64,000 nt of DNA, taken from the NCBI GenBank assembly GCA_023374045.1, contig CM041777.1:465773827-465837826 (forward strand), in the 5' to 3' direction. The stretch is from Limonium bicolor (taxonomy: Eukaryota > Streptophyta > Magnoliopsida > Caryophyllales > Plumbaginaceae). The notes under the pieces are model-generated. The model was given only the letters and a program-made list of their open reading frames with translations. It searched no databases and had not been told where the DNA came from. The position numbers and the translations under genes are program-made. Below, one piece after another: positions 1 through 12,603 of this stretch (positions are counted from its first letter, which is position 1; every line of letters starts with the position of its first letter).

Positions 1-1032
1 GAAAACCAATTCAAGAGAGGAAAGGTGGATAAAACCTTGTTTGTCTACGACAACAAAAGGGATTTCTTAATTGTGCAAGTATATGTTGATGATATAATCT
101 TTGGAGCCTCTGATGAGAAATATTGCAAGAAGTTTGAAGCTTTGATGAAAAAGGAATTTAAGATGAGTGATCTAGGAGAATTGAAGTTCTTTCTAGGACT
201 TCAAGTCAAGAAAAATGTCGAAGGGACTATCATATCCCAAGAGAAGTACGTAAAGGACTTGCTAAAGAGATTTGGAATGGAGGAGTGTAAAACGTTTAAC
301 ACACCAATGGCAGTTGGCACAAAAATGGGCATCATGACTAGTGACCGACCGGTCGACCAGCGATCATACAGGGAGATGATTGGTTCTCTACTATATTTAA
401 CTGCTAGTAGACCTGGCATTATGTATAGTGTTTGCTTATGTACCAGGTTGCAAGCAGATCCAAGAGAAAGTCACCTCACAGCTGTGAAAAGAATCCTACG
501 TTACTTAAAAGGAACCATGAACGTTGGTCTCTTTTATCCTAAATTCACTAACTATGACATTGTAGGATTTTCAGATGCAGATTATGGAGGGTCTATCACT
601 GATAGAAAGAGCACGTCAGGAACAACATTCTTTGTTGGGTCATGTTTGATCGCATGGGGATCAAAGAAAAAACAAAGTGTTGCAATCTCAACTGCTGAAT
701 CTGAATACATAGCTGCAGCAAGCTGTTGTGCTCAACTTCTGCGGCTTAAACAACAAATTGGTGATTATGGCGTCAAAACAGGTACATTACCAATTATGTG
801 TGATAATACAAGTGCCATCTCTATTTGCAAAAATCCTGTGCATCATTCTCGTACGAAGCATATTGACATTAGACATCACTTTCTTAGAGATTGTTGTGAA
901 AAGGAATTGGTTGGTTTAAAGTATATTTCTACTGAAGACCAACTAGCTGACATTTTTACTAAGCCATTAAGTAGAGAAAGATTCACCAAGATTGTTCATG
1001 ATCTTGGAATGATGTTCATTAATCACAATTAA
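1..1032 (+). CDS. Ty1/copia retrotransposon pol, C-terminal part (reverse transcriptase end plus RNase H)
   Basis: The reading frame is open from base 1 to the TAA at 1030-1032, so the true start lies outside the window. It begins in the second half of the copia reverse transcriptase: the catalytic YVDD is at bases 82-93, followed by LGLQV and the SLLYLTASRPG segment. The RNase H domain follows, with SDADYGG, DRKSTSG, the acidic AESEYIAA and CDNTSAI motifs, then SRTKHIDIRHHFLRD and the terminal DIFTKPL. This motif series, with KQQIGDYG, is most like the SIRE/Maximus lineage (family knowledge, not a search). No stop or frameshift occurs in the 344 codons visible, so this end is intact. It makes cDNA from the element RNA inside virus-like particles. 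Only sequence to the left could show whether the whole element is intact. Confidence 0.95.
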   Translation, partial: ENQFKRGKVDKTLFVYDNKRDFLIVQVYVDDIIFGASDEKYCKKFEALMKKEFKMSDLGELKFFLGLQVKKNVEGTIISQEKYVKDLLKRFGMEECKTFNTPMAVGTKMGIMTSDRPVDQRSYREMIGSLLYLTASRPGIMYSVCLCTRLQADPRESHLTAVKRILRYLKGTMNVGLFYPKFTNYDIVGFSDADYGGSITDRKSTSGTTFFVGSCLIAWGSKKKQSVAISTAESEYIAAASCCAQLLRLKQQIGDYGVKTGTLPIMCDNTSAISICKNPVHHSRTKHIDIRHHFLRDCCEKELVGLKYISTEDQLADIFTKPLSRERFTKIVHDLGMMFINHN

Positions 1033-1325
1033 ACTGTCTTTTATTTCCCATGATCGTTCACCGACATGTGAGCAACACCTATGATATTGTCGTTCAGTAG
1101 TCAACGATCAGTTTAATGCATAGTAGTTATGTCAAATGACTACTTGAAACAGATATGTCATTTTCCACAACAAGTGAGGTTAGTTTAGAGAAGGTCCAAC
1201 GGATAGAAACGGGAAAAATGCCAACGATCGCTGATAGCCTGTCACGACCGCTACCCATTTAGAATAGTACCGTTGGGACATGTCAACGAGCGGACGAGGA
1301 ATGGTCGCCGACCGTTACTCGATAT

Positions 1326-1335
1326 CTATAAAAAG
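1326..1335 (+). promoter_or_regulatory. TATA box of an LTR-like promoter downstream of copia pol
   Basis: A clear CTATAAAAAG lies 294 bases after the pol stop. It is followed by a CT-rich stretch (TCACTCTCTCTAATCTCTCT, about 1371-1390), as is common around plant transcription starts. The position fits the U3/R part of the 3' LTR of the copia element. I could not define the LTR borders because the matching 5' LTR lies outside the window. Confidence 0.55.
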
Positions 1336-1522
1336 GCGACGAGAGTTTTGCTCTTGTCACACTATTGCCCTCACTCTCTCTAATCTCTCTAAGCATTCAA
1401 AGCAATTTCTATTCTCTTTTACAACACTCTTGTAAGCTTAGTGCAAAGAACCCTTGCCTCGCAGCCGCTAAAGAACACCCGATCGAAAAGTTCGAGAGTC
1501 CAGTACAGATCCTCTAAACCAA

Positions 1523-1753
1523 ATGGCACCCAAGACTGCTCTTCGATCAAAAACTAAAGCCGTCCTCAAGGAAGCTTCACCACAACAAGTGGCCGACATA
1601 CAGCCGACAGAATCACCAACTCAGCTGACAAAGAAAGAGGAGGATCAACTCACGATGAAAGTGGTGCAAGAGGGTGAACTACTAGCTAGTAAGGTAGAGT
1701 ATATAAAAAACCATATTCCCAAAACCCACTACCTCATTGAATTCGGCACTTGA
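1523..1753 (+). CDS. Small unrecognised ORF after the copia promoter
   Basis: A 76-codon ORF starts at the first ATG downstream of the LTR-like TATA box and leader. The product is hydrophilic and rich in Lys, Glu, Gln and Thr, beginning MAPKTALRSKTK, with no signal peptide or membrane segment. I do not recognise it. It could be the broken start of a gag or of the extra ORF that SIRE-type elements carry after pol, or it could be chance coding. After its stop the sequence becomes AT-rich with no continuation in any frame. A second short Ser-rich ORF (2154-2405) has similar composition and may be a displaced remnant of the same gene. Confidence 0.3.
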   Translation: MAPKTALRSKTKAVLKEASPQQVADIQPTESPTQLTKKEEDQLTMKVVQEGELLASKVEYIKNHIPKTHYLIEFGT

Positions 1754-2920
1754 TTAACCCGAGGCTTAGCTGATTGAGAAGTTTCGGTTAAATTGGTCAG
1801 GATTAGTAGGCCTAGATTAGGTTGCTAATTAATTAAGTGTTCTCGTTGTTTAGCTATAAGTTCAAGGGTCGACAATCAGTAGTAAGGGGAGGACGGGTGC
1901 AAATATCCATCGCGGGCTACATCTATCCTATTTTAGATAGTTTAGTTTTATTGATTTCCTTTATTTCTTCATTATCAAACCCAAAACCCCCAATTTAAGT
2001 TTATGCACTTTTGTATATTTCTATGCACATTGACTAACCTTATAATTAAGTAGATAGTTATGAAGTCCCTATGGATACGACCTTGTTCTACTACAATGAT
2101 TGGGTTCACTGTCCATAGTTAGCAAGATAATTTAATCACTATTTTGCCCAACATTGGCCTCCCCAGCAGAATCAAAAAAATCTGGATCTCGACCATTATT
2201 CACACCCTCTGCAAAATCTGGGAGCTCTGCAACAGATCAGTTTTCAAAGACGTCTGGCCCTTTTGGGTCTCTACTATCGAGTCAGTCAAAAGAGGTGTTT
2301 GAGAATGGACAAGTCAAAAACACCTTCCAACACAACTACCCTACCATGTGTTCACCAGCTCTCAAGATCTTCTTTCTCTTCTTCTTTAAAAGTCTCCTTC
2401 TTTAATTGTATTTTTCTTTCCCGTAAGTCTTGTTGTATCCAGCAGATGTAACTTTGGCATATGCTTCTGTAAAGTTGTGGACTTTGCCACTAAATTCTCA
2501 TGTAGTAAATTATAAAAAAATACAAATACTCTTATTTTTCTACATAATGATCAGTCGTCCATAAAAACATGCACATGACGGTCATTTATTTCAAATCATT
2601 ATATGCCGTTTTTCCAAATGTCAACATTTTGTTAAATGGGTCAATAATCTTAACTCACAGCTGTTATTTGTGCGGATGAAATAGTGTGAATGGTGGAGTT
2701 TGTGAGACTAATGATTGACATAGTATTTAGGTTTTCAAACAAAAGTGAATGGTGGATATAGATGGCCTAGAGAATGTATTTGGATTTATAAAATAATTAT
2801 TTGTGTGGGCCTAAAGAAGTGATAGTATTTTTGTTTGCTATTATACTAATGGTTATAGAATTAATACATATCCAAGTAAAATATACATATTTATTTAATT
2901 ATTTAATTTTAATTAAATTA
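1754..2920. other. Unassigned AT-rich stretch
   Basis: No convincing gene. It holds a Ser-rich ORF of 83 codons at 2154-2405 (starting MASPAESKKSGSRP) that may be a remnant of the ORF at 1523. The rest is low-complexity AT-rich DNA without recognisable element ends. Confidence 0.4.
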
Positions 2921-2921
2921 A

Positions 2922-3102
2922 GTAAACGGGTCAGGTTGAATTTAGGTTAGGACCCTTAACCCATACCCAACCCATATATTTAATAGGCAACCCACACCCG
3001 ACCCAAAAATTAAATGGGTCAATAATCTTAACCCATACCCGCTATTTACGGGTTGGGTTTGGGTCGGGTTATCGGGTTGGGTAAAAATTGCCACCTCTAG
3101 TA
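2922..3102. repeat. Fragment with ACCC/GGGT-rich inverted repeats, hAT-like end
   Basis: The stretch is filled with short words such as AACCCATACCC and GGGTTGGGT that can pair with one another. It ends in TTGCCACCTCTAG, which resembles the terminal inverted repeat of many plant hAT elements read from the right side. The matching left end (CTAGAGGTGGCAA) is not seen, so this would be a truncated non-autonomous copy. Confidence 0.4.
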
Positions 3103-3129
3103 CATTTTATGCTTTAAGGGCATAGGTTA

Positions 3130-6100
3130 TAGGTTTATTATATTTTGGGTGAAGTTCTGGTGTTATAAGTGTAACATGAGTTGTTTGGGTACACTTAAAA
3201 ATATTGTTAGACTATAGGAAATGTTGGAGTAAAGTTAAGGGCAAATAGGTACCTTAAACCACCTTAGAAGCTAATTAATGATTTAATAGTCATATAACCT
3301 ATGGTTGAGATAAAGGATTTAAGGAAATAATTTTGGGAATATTATTCATAAATATAGTCGAGAGTTAGGGGTGAAATGGTTAAATAGAGGAAATTGTAAG
3401 TTTAAGGAGTTAAATGAAAACTGTAGAACTTTAGGGGCCAATTCATAATTTCTAGAAAAGTATGGTCAAGGCAGGTATTGGGTCAACTTGGGAAGTCTTA
3501 GGGGCCTAGACCAAAGTTATATTAAAGAAAAGGCTTAAAGTTTAGAAGAACTTAAGATTAAAATGTAAAGTATAGAAAATTTGGGGGTCAAAGTGTAAAT
3601 ACTAAAAAATATAGGTCAAGACATAATGCTTGGACAACTTAGGAGGGAAATTTCATGGTTTGACCAATTAAGAGAAATAAATAATGGAAATATTATTTAA
3701 GGAAAAATTGGTACTTATTTGTAAGTTTAGGAAAAACTTACAGGGTGAAGATGTAATTTTAAGAATTTGGTGTAAAAATCACAACAGACCAATGTGGGGT
3801 CTGTTTGGAAATTTTGGGAATTTTTGGGTGGATTTTGGATATTAAATTGAAAGATTATAAAGGATATAAGTTAGGAACTAAATTGTAAGATTTATAAAAT
3901 ATGTGGGTCACTTTGTAAATTAAGAAAAATAGGGTGAAAATTAAGAAATGACATTAGGGGTCTGTTCGGCAGTTTAGTTAAGTTGGGTTAGAACTTTAGA
4001 ATGAAATAAATAAGGGGTTAGAATTATAAGATATGATTTATAATACAATTGTAATTAAGTTTAGATAACATTTGTGGATAAAAGTGTAATAACTAAATAA
4101 ATAGTGCTATGCCGAGAATTATAAGGAGTTAGGAATGAAATCTAATATAAGGTTGAAAGATTACATGAAGCATTTAGACTATGGTCATAATGTCATTATA
4201 TGGAGTTAGTACTAATTATAGGAATTTTATAATTCATATGGAAAACATGAGTATATATATATATACAAGGAGTTAAAAATTATATACTAAAGTTTAGGAT
4301 GTAATAAATTGAGAGTGATGATTATATGGTTGGGAACCATAGTATAACATTAGATATAAAATTTAAATGTTGTTATGTAAAAATGATACAAAGTAGAGAA
4401 GTTGGTAACTCACATAAAAATAATGGAATTATATAATTCAAGGAATTATATTATGAGTTATAGTAGTATTGAATTGTATATGTTGACCAAGTCAACCAAA
4501 TTGACCAAGAGGGTCAATTTGACCAACTCACAAGTTAGATGAGAAATTTAGATGTCAAAGGTTAATAATACCTAAAGGTCAATTAACATATAACATATAG
4601 TAAAAATAACTATATGAATGTATATGTATATATATATATATATACCCATGAATAAAAAGGGATGGTATATGTGAGAATTAAAGAATATGTTGTATGAGAA
4701 TACAACAAGTTAACTAATATTATAATTAAAAGATCGAATAACTAATCCCGAACGTGAATTAAAACCCGAACGATAACGATAATCAATCACGAGGTAAATA
4801 CCAGGGGATTAGTGACTATAGGGGATTTCGACATGGTTTGATATTATAGAGAGCTAATACTTAGCCTCGTATTCCAGAGCTAAAGATTAAGAGGATGAGC
4901 TCAGGAATCGCACGTATCATCTCCTACCTGGTGAACGGTATGTTATTGTGTGGTCCGAATGTTCCTAAGGATTTCCTTGGGTTCTGACATTTGTGTGATG
5001 CTTGCTAAGATTGATATGTGTGCATTTACATTGTTATGCATATATGATTTAATTGCCAACTCTCTCGTGTTTATTAATTATGCGCGAACATCTATCGGAC
5101 TAAGGCAATATTAAATACATACTAGAATCGAGTTACGATTACTGGTTAAGGAAATACTGCTCATAGACGACTAACAAGATACACAAAATTATCCTTAGTC
5201 ATTCTAAGTAATTAACTTAGTTAGAGAAACGGTAATACCATTCTCATGAGCACATTTATTCAGATATGAAAATAACCTAGATGACTGCTAGGTAATGTGT
5301 AAGACCTAAAAGGCAACTACATTGATAATATATTCATTATAACCCAAGAAAAGATCTTTGGTAAGATGATTAGGAGAAATTAATCACATTGTGAAAGGAA
5401 TCGTATATGAGGAGAAATCCAGGGAATCCTGGTTGCGCTTAGTGATCACAATTGTAACACCCCAACCCGAAATCCAATAAACTGAACGGCGATCACTCCC
5501 AAATAAAATACATCTGCAGCGGAAATAAATACAACAACCGGGCGGTATTACAATGCCGTTGGCCACCCTTGTGACCAACAAGGCTAAGTCCAAATACAAT
5601 CTCCAAAAGTCACGGTCTGAATACGAATACAATCCGAGATACTAGGAATCAAACTCTAATGTAAAATACTTAAGTAAAAACAAATGTCTAAAGGAAGACT
5701 CCCATAGCTTGAATCTACCCCACCTACACTCGGTGTGGTAATCTTCTTAACTTCAGGTACCTGAAAAATGGGGGTGCCCCCAAAGGGGCTCAGCAAACAA
5801 TGCTGGTATGGAAAACGTGCAGCCCATCGTCTACCGGGCCACACCAACTACTTTGTCGAATACATGCAGTTCATTTTTATATAAAGCTGTAAACAAGCAT
5901 AGCAGGATAATAACAAGTATCCATACAAGGACAATAATGTCACATAGAACAAGACTGCAGAAGGTCAAGTTAGCTGAACTGAAATTCTTTAATGATAGTC
6001 GGTCCACACAATGGGACTGACAGGTATAACTGAATATCTGAAATAGTGGAGGTATAGTGACCTCGTTAAGATTGAAAGGTTGGGTATAAAAACCCCAGGA

Positions 6101-9100
6101 GATAACGTAGTTAAACCCTGAACTGAGAGGCGTGGGAAATAGAATCCCACTAGAGGAATGAAGTCTTCCTCAAACTGAAGGGCATTAGAAACCCGGAAGG
6201 AATAGAGTCTTCCTCCAACTGAAAGTTCCGTCGCGACGTAGATAGGAGACGACCTGAGACAGGTACAGCTCCTGTAGCATGCATGGCCAGATCCAACTGG
6301 GCTCCTCGTTCTCGTAGTATAGAGTTGTTAAGTGTCATATAATGACGTTAAACAAGAACACAATGTGTATTGTCAATTATCACGTTTAGGATAATGACGT
6401 TTGTTATAAAGTGCAGTTAGTGAGAGACTTGAGTACAAGTCCTCGGTATACTGAAGCGCAAGTATTTAATCCACTGGTATAGTAGTGTTTGTATGCGTGG
6501 GACATACACGTAGAAGTCAGCATCATTCACGCACATAAAATAATACAACAGCGCACAAGAGTAAACAACATTTTACATAATACTTGGGCTTTATTCAAAC
6601 AACAGATAGCACACAACCGGTGTAATCCGGTAGAAAAGGTTGCAATCCCTACCGTTCACCGTAGACTGTACTTGTTAAATCCCGGTCAACGTCTGTCAAC
6701 AAGTCCTAGAATAGGATTAACTGAGAGGGTTAATTCATGTTACCCTGATATAATACTTCTATTGGATCTTTTCAACAATCTCGTATTTGTTATTTCATGT
6801 GAGATTTTTTCTTTTAATTACCTCGTTATTGAATGTATAACTTATTTGTTATTCCTTTTTGATTTATTTATAATCGTTTAATGTACATATATTCATTATT
6901 CATGACTATATTTGTGTTGTTTATTTTAATTGTCTAGGTGACATAACAACTTATAATTTTCTTAACTATATTTAAATGTCTTACAATGACATAATATTCT
7001 TATAATCTCATTATTCTCCTTTTAGTCATAAACAATATCTTTTGTTTTCCTTTAACTTCCTTGTAACTATATAAGCCATAGTTCTAATTCCATAATTCCT
7101 TTAATCAAAATTCTTTCTTCTAATTCCTCAAAATATCCATATAGGACTTATATTTATTTAAATCTAAATTCTTACCCTTATATTTCGGTTATTTACAAAC
7201 ACCACATTAATTCATAAACTTTATATTTAAATTCTAATCTCATTATATTATAGAGTTTTAACTTCTTATTTAGCTAAATTACATAGTCACACTAATATTT
7301 TGGTATATAGTTTTTAAGTACTGTAACTTTCAAAAATAACAACTTAGCCCCTTAAATTCTCGGCAATAATAATTTATTCCCTATAATTACAATTTAACCA
7401 CAAATCTTATTAACTTTACATAATGCCTTATAAACTATGGTTTTAATTTTTAATTCTCCATAAATGCCGAATATATATATATAAATTCTTAAATTACCAA
7501 ACTAACCCCAAATAATTCGGCTTTGGTCTTGAACTTTCCATTAATTACATTTTCACCCCAAAAACTTTATAATAGTCACTTAATAACTTATAAACTATAG
7601 TTTAAATATTTAATTCCTCAAAATTTCGAAGGTGAACCTAATAAATCTCCTAATTATGTATTCGCCCCTTTTTATGATCCAAACTTTCCTAACAACTTTT
7701 ATAAATTACATAATAGCCCAAAACTTTATAAAAGTTATTTTAAAGCTTGTTTAAATTATCTAAAATTCTTAAACTTAATTCCTAACCTTATATTATATCA
7801 TAATTACACCAAACACCCCTTTAGCTCTCGGCTTTCACAATATATACACTAAATTTTGTAAAAATTTCATTTAAGCCACTTAACTTAATTAATTAGCCAT
7901 TTAAGCACTAATGAAATATTTTTAGCTCACCAAACTTTGTGATATAAGTTTATATACCTAAGTAGGTCATTAATACCTATTTATCAATTAGTACATTCGG
8001 CCATATTTATTTGGTGACCATATAGTATATAAAAGTGGATTTATATGTCATAATAATTATACATAAATTCATAGGAGTTATATAACTCATGTAAAAATTA
8101 TTGTAATGTCTTATATAAATTCTTAGCTCAAAAATAAGCATTTTTGCCCTTGATAATTCGGCTTGAATTAATATGTAACATAACTAAATTTTGTGACACA
8201 AAAATGTGTCTTAAGGTAAATATTTTCTATATAAGTTATAGATTGTATTTTTGGCACATAATACCATATAGTTTCGGTTTTAATAAACCTAGGGGATGTA
8301 CATAATTTTTGTATAATTTTTAGAAGCTTAACAAAGCTTATAACATAAGGATTTACTTAGTAAACTTACTTCTTAACAAGGTGGTTAAGTGCTTGAACTC
8401 CTCTTGAATCTCCAAGCTTTCTCCAAGGAAATTTTGATGCTCCACTTCGGTTATATGCAAGTGGTGTAGGAGTTTTAGGAGTTAGATCTTGAATAAAGAT
8501 CTTAAGTAGATTTGTAAGTAGTTTTACAAGGATTTACCTTAGACTTTTCTCCTTATGAATTCGGCACTCCTAAGGTGGATGAAGAACAAGTTTTCTTTCA
8601 TCAAAATGAAGAATAAAGGAACCTTAGAAGAAGTAGAACTTGGTTACACATAAAAATGTGCTTTAAGGATTTTCAAGCATTAAAACTACCTTAAGATAAC
8701 CTTGGGATGCTCCTTGGATTAATGTTGGTTTGGAAAACCTCCTTGGAGAACTAATTGATGTCGAATGCTTATTGATGTGCTAGGAAGAGTTTTGCTTCAA
8801 GGCTTGACAAGAAATGCTAGGAAATTACCTTAAAGATGAAGATAGAAGTTAAAACTCCATTAATGGACTTAAGAGCTTCAAAGGAAGAAGATGAAGCAAG
8901 AAGAGAGAGCTAGGTAGCTTACCAATTCGTGGATGAAGAGGGCAAGGAGAAGAATGAGACTCACGAATTGTATAAGGTAAGAAAATGCATTTGGAATTTG
9001 ATTTTTGCTTTGTCAATTTTTAATGTCAAATGACTTTACTTTTCCTTAGTTTATTACATGGTTTATTGGCTCAATAAATGCCCATGTTCTCTGCATAATT

Positions 9101-11301
9101 CCGTGCATGTGGTGTGTGACAAGGCAAGAGAATGTGGAAGAAAATAAGTGAGCTAGAAGACAAGGAATTTAGGTAAGTTTGTTCTTTTGATTTTTCTATG
9201 TTAGGCTTGTCTTCTTCCTCCCTTGTAGACTCACGAATTTCAAGGGTCAAATGGGGTGTCTTAATCGACATTGAAGAGCCAAGGACAAGCATGTTAGGTC
9301 ACATGGAAAAGAAGGAATCAAGAAAAGTGAATTCTAGATCTACTTTTTGCCTTTTCCCATTTGTTTTTGTTCTAGCTCACATGGCCTTATTCCATGGCCT
9401 AATTTCGACAGCTTGATGGTCAAATGAGACCTACATACTTTGACATTAAGTAATATAACACATGGGAAGGTGAGTCACCATGTTCTATGCCTTTTATAAA
9501 CTTTTAATGCAATTTTTATACTAGTTTTTGCTCTCAAAATAGGCCCCTATAGAGAGTCTTGTTGACTAGTCACACCAACTGATTTAGAAGGTCATTTTAA
9601 CCCTATTTAAGATTACCAATTCGTGGCATGTCAAAAACTACAAGGCAATTGCGTAAAACGCGTTTTCGTGACACCCGAAGGTGTGTTTTTGTGCTCTAAG
9701 GAACTTTTTGGAAATAAATTGTTTTTATGATTTCCAAGTGTTTGTAAACACTTATTATAGTAAATAAACATATATTAAGATGTTACATTGGGTTATATGG
9801 GGTTATAACAACCCATGACATAATTTACGGGCCATCGGGACACGCCCGGGCAAAAAGGAGCGCTAAGAAATCCTCCTGTTGTTTTTGCTGAATTTTGAGA
9901 AAACACTTCGTGGGTTCTCTTTATAATGGTTAATAAAGATGTTAGGAACTCAAGGAATTAATTTTATAGGAGTTCGTGCCACCTCGGCACTCCTCCGGAC
10001 TTTTCGTGCTTTAAGGGGCGTGCGTGAGCACTCCCGAGCGTTTTGCGTTTCTGACTGAATATAGCTTAGGGAATATGTTTATATATTCATATAATAGTTG
10101 TATGACCATTTGGTTTGAATATTAGAGGGTCATACAAGGTCATGTTTGACCATATGCTTCTAAGGCGTTTTAGCGTTTTGGAGAAACAACTGTTTTTACG
10201 TAACGTTCTCATGCATGGGTTTGCATGCGTACGTGAAATGATTTATAATAGAATTATTTTCCATTAAATAATGGTTTAATAATATTAATTAGATTTGGGG
10301 TATTTCAACAATAGAGCGGATCACCATTACAGGTCCACTCGTATATTATATTCCAATAGATCTGATTGATTGTTGGATAAATACCCTGTTGTTGGGGACG
10401 TCTTCGGCCTTTGGTAACCCGCCATCTAAGGAGGAATTGGATGCCCTACCGTTGGGGACAGCTACTGCCTTTGGTGACCCGTCATCAAATAGGGGTAAGT
10501 AAATGGTTAAGGATATGTCATCTTCTAACATGAAGGTTGTCAATGATTAAGAGTTAAGTGAATGGAACAATTAGATATTATCTAATCATTAGTGCGAGAC
10601 TCAAATAACTCTCGTAAAGTGGATAACGGACCAAAGGGCCTTGAAGGCCAAATAAACAAGGACCATTCAAATGAAACAATACTCGTATCGTTATCTTACG
10701 CACTCGTTATTATTTTGCTTGTATGCATGATTACATGTGGAACTGTGAGTGCTATTTTGGATGAATTGTTGGATGTTTACTTACTGCATTTACCATTGTT
10801 ATTATATAACTGTAAAACGGAATAGCATGTAATTGAACCGCATGATAACTAGGCTAATTAACTTAAGGAGTTTAAGGGTTCAGAAAGATTACACCTTAGC
10901 ATATTCAGAGGTTGTGCTGAGCCTTTATGGCAAACCTATTATAGGTGCTTGATCAAGATCGAAGCCGGAGTGCGGGCTATTTTTGGGGGTAGTTAGCAGT
11001 ATACCTTACTACCTTACTTTTCGAACTAATTCAGATTGTATTACGACTGTATAAGGTTTGGGGAATTTAATTGCTTACTAGATTCATACTTAGTATTGTA
11101 TTTACACTTTATGGATAGCTATCTCTTGCCATCACAGTGTGTTAGTTTATATTTGTGACTGGACGCTTCACTACTTACATGGGTGAGTAGTGGCGGTAAC
11201 ACCCAGGGTTAATGCGATTGTCTTTTACTTTCCACTACGAATCAACTATTTCTTTATGCTGCGACTATAGTTAATACGAGGTTTACGAGTGGGGTGTTAC
11301 A
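3130..11301 (+). mobile_element. Old giant gypsy-type LTR (copy 1), split by a solo LTR
   Basis: The right end is exact: the LTR terminates in GGGGTGTTACA at 11301. The left end is not resolved. The two parts (about 3130-5452 and 10313-11301) join across the solo LTR inserted at 5453-10307. Landmarks shared with the giant LTRs at 15212 and 26251 include a run of TTGACCAA/GTCAACC words near 4490-4530, a TA microsatellite near 4620-4645, a 'gaagccggagtgcgggc' block near 10960 and the final 'gggtgagtag..gggtgttaca' block. No primer binding site follows 11301, so this is a 3' LTR or a solo LTR. No protein is encoded. Confidence 0.65.
5453..10307 (-). mobile_element. Solo giant LTR (4855 bp) with 5-bp target duplication
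   Basis: It starts TGTAACACCCC and ends GGGGTATTTCA, the same ends as the paired LTRs of the element at 46312-60049. It is flanked by the direct repeat acaat (5448-5452 and 10308-10312). No internal domain or second LTR is present, so this is a solo LTR, normally produced by recombination between the two LTRs of a full element. The sense strand is minus, because in this family TGTAACACC is the complement of the LTR 3' end. Blocks shared with the 46312 family include 'ccccaaaggggctcagca' near 5778 and 'ctaccgggccaca' near 5831. It is a related but divergent subfamily. No coding region. Confidence 0.9.
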
Positions 11302-12603
11302 GTGTGACAGTCTCAGAACCAAGGTGGTTTTGGGGTCATTACAGATGCAATATGGTTAAACCTTAAGATTGTAAATTGCAAGTTCCCCTTGAATCCATTT
11401 GGTAAACATTATTGTCTGGTTTTGGACTTATTTATATCATACCTTCTACATATTAACTTTAATTTTTGATATGGTTGTGGTTCTTTAACTCTCTGTATAT
11501 TCATGGATGACTTTCTTAGTCTCAAATGGTGAACATTTAATATTAAAACCTGTTACCGTTAACATTTGCTCTGACTAGGGTAGGAATAATGAAGAGTTAG
11601 TATGCATCTCCATTTCCTAGTGTTTAGAATCCGGTGCAATCAATTTGGAACCGAACATGCACTATTCTTTATATTAGCATGTTATAGGGAAATTTGTTCA
11701 TTATATATTTGTAACTTCTATTAACGTGTAAGATTTGATCATGGGGACCATCTATGATCTATCCAAGAGTCCATTCTCACATGGGTTGGTATCAATTTCA
11801 TCTTCTTGTCCAAAGGAACTCCTTAATTCAACACTAGTTAACTAGGTTTTGTGAAAGGACCAGTATGTTTCGTGTATCCGTAGCGCCAAGTATGAAATTG
11901 GATGTATATTTTGTTCATGGTGTGTGATTTCAGCTTAGATCCCGCAAGAAAGGCTTGGTACCTAATTCAATGCTTAAACCCATAAGCCTGAGCTACCTTA
12001 TGGAGAAGAAAATAAATCAACCTTATGCTTCTCCATCTCTCTCCTGGTATTTCTAATAACCATACCCACATAATGCATCGACAAAAATGAAGAATTCACT
12101 AAATTAATAGGAGGATCAAACAAAGTTGTTAATACCACTTTTTTCAAAAATCAAGAAAGTTAGTACTGGAATATGGACTCTATTTTTTTCTCTCTCTTTA
12201 CTATCGATGCTTCTTCACGTCCCTGCGGCGGAAGGATTCTGCAACAACATTCTATGTGACTACTCACTCGCTATCTGAGGAAACAAGGGTAATGATGTCG
12301 TCTTCCTTGTACAAAAGGGGAAAGTCCCCCGCGCTACCACGCATACAATCCTTGAGGCACTCGATTACAATCCAGCAGCTGGCTTCAATTGTAGGTGCAT
12401 GTAGAATGCAGATTTTTGTTTGGACTTCTTCCCCTCCCCCCCCCCCCCTTGCCCCGGATCTCTCTCCATTATATTAACATTACACGCCCGATTTGGGTAT
12501 CATTTCTCCCCACTCCTATGCTTCCTCCCTGCTTCCCCAATCTTTCGCTCAGCCGATTTCCCAAAACCTGCTTCGAGTTTCACTACTCTCTTTTCTTGTA
12601 CCC
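11302..12603. other. Unassigned sequence between LTR copy 1 and the LINE fragment
   Basis: No gene, element end or RNA gene is recognised here. It includes a pure run of 13 C at 12436-12448, just before the LINE ORF1 remnant. Confidence 0.4.
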
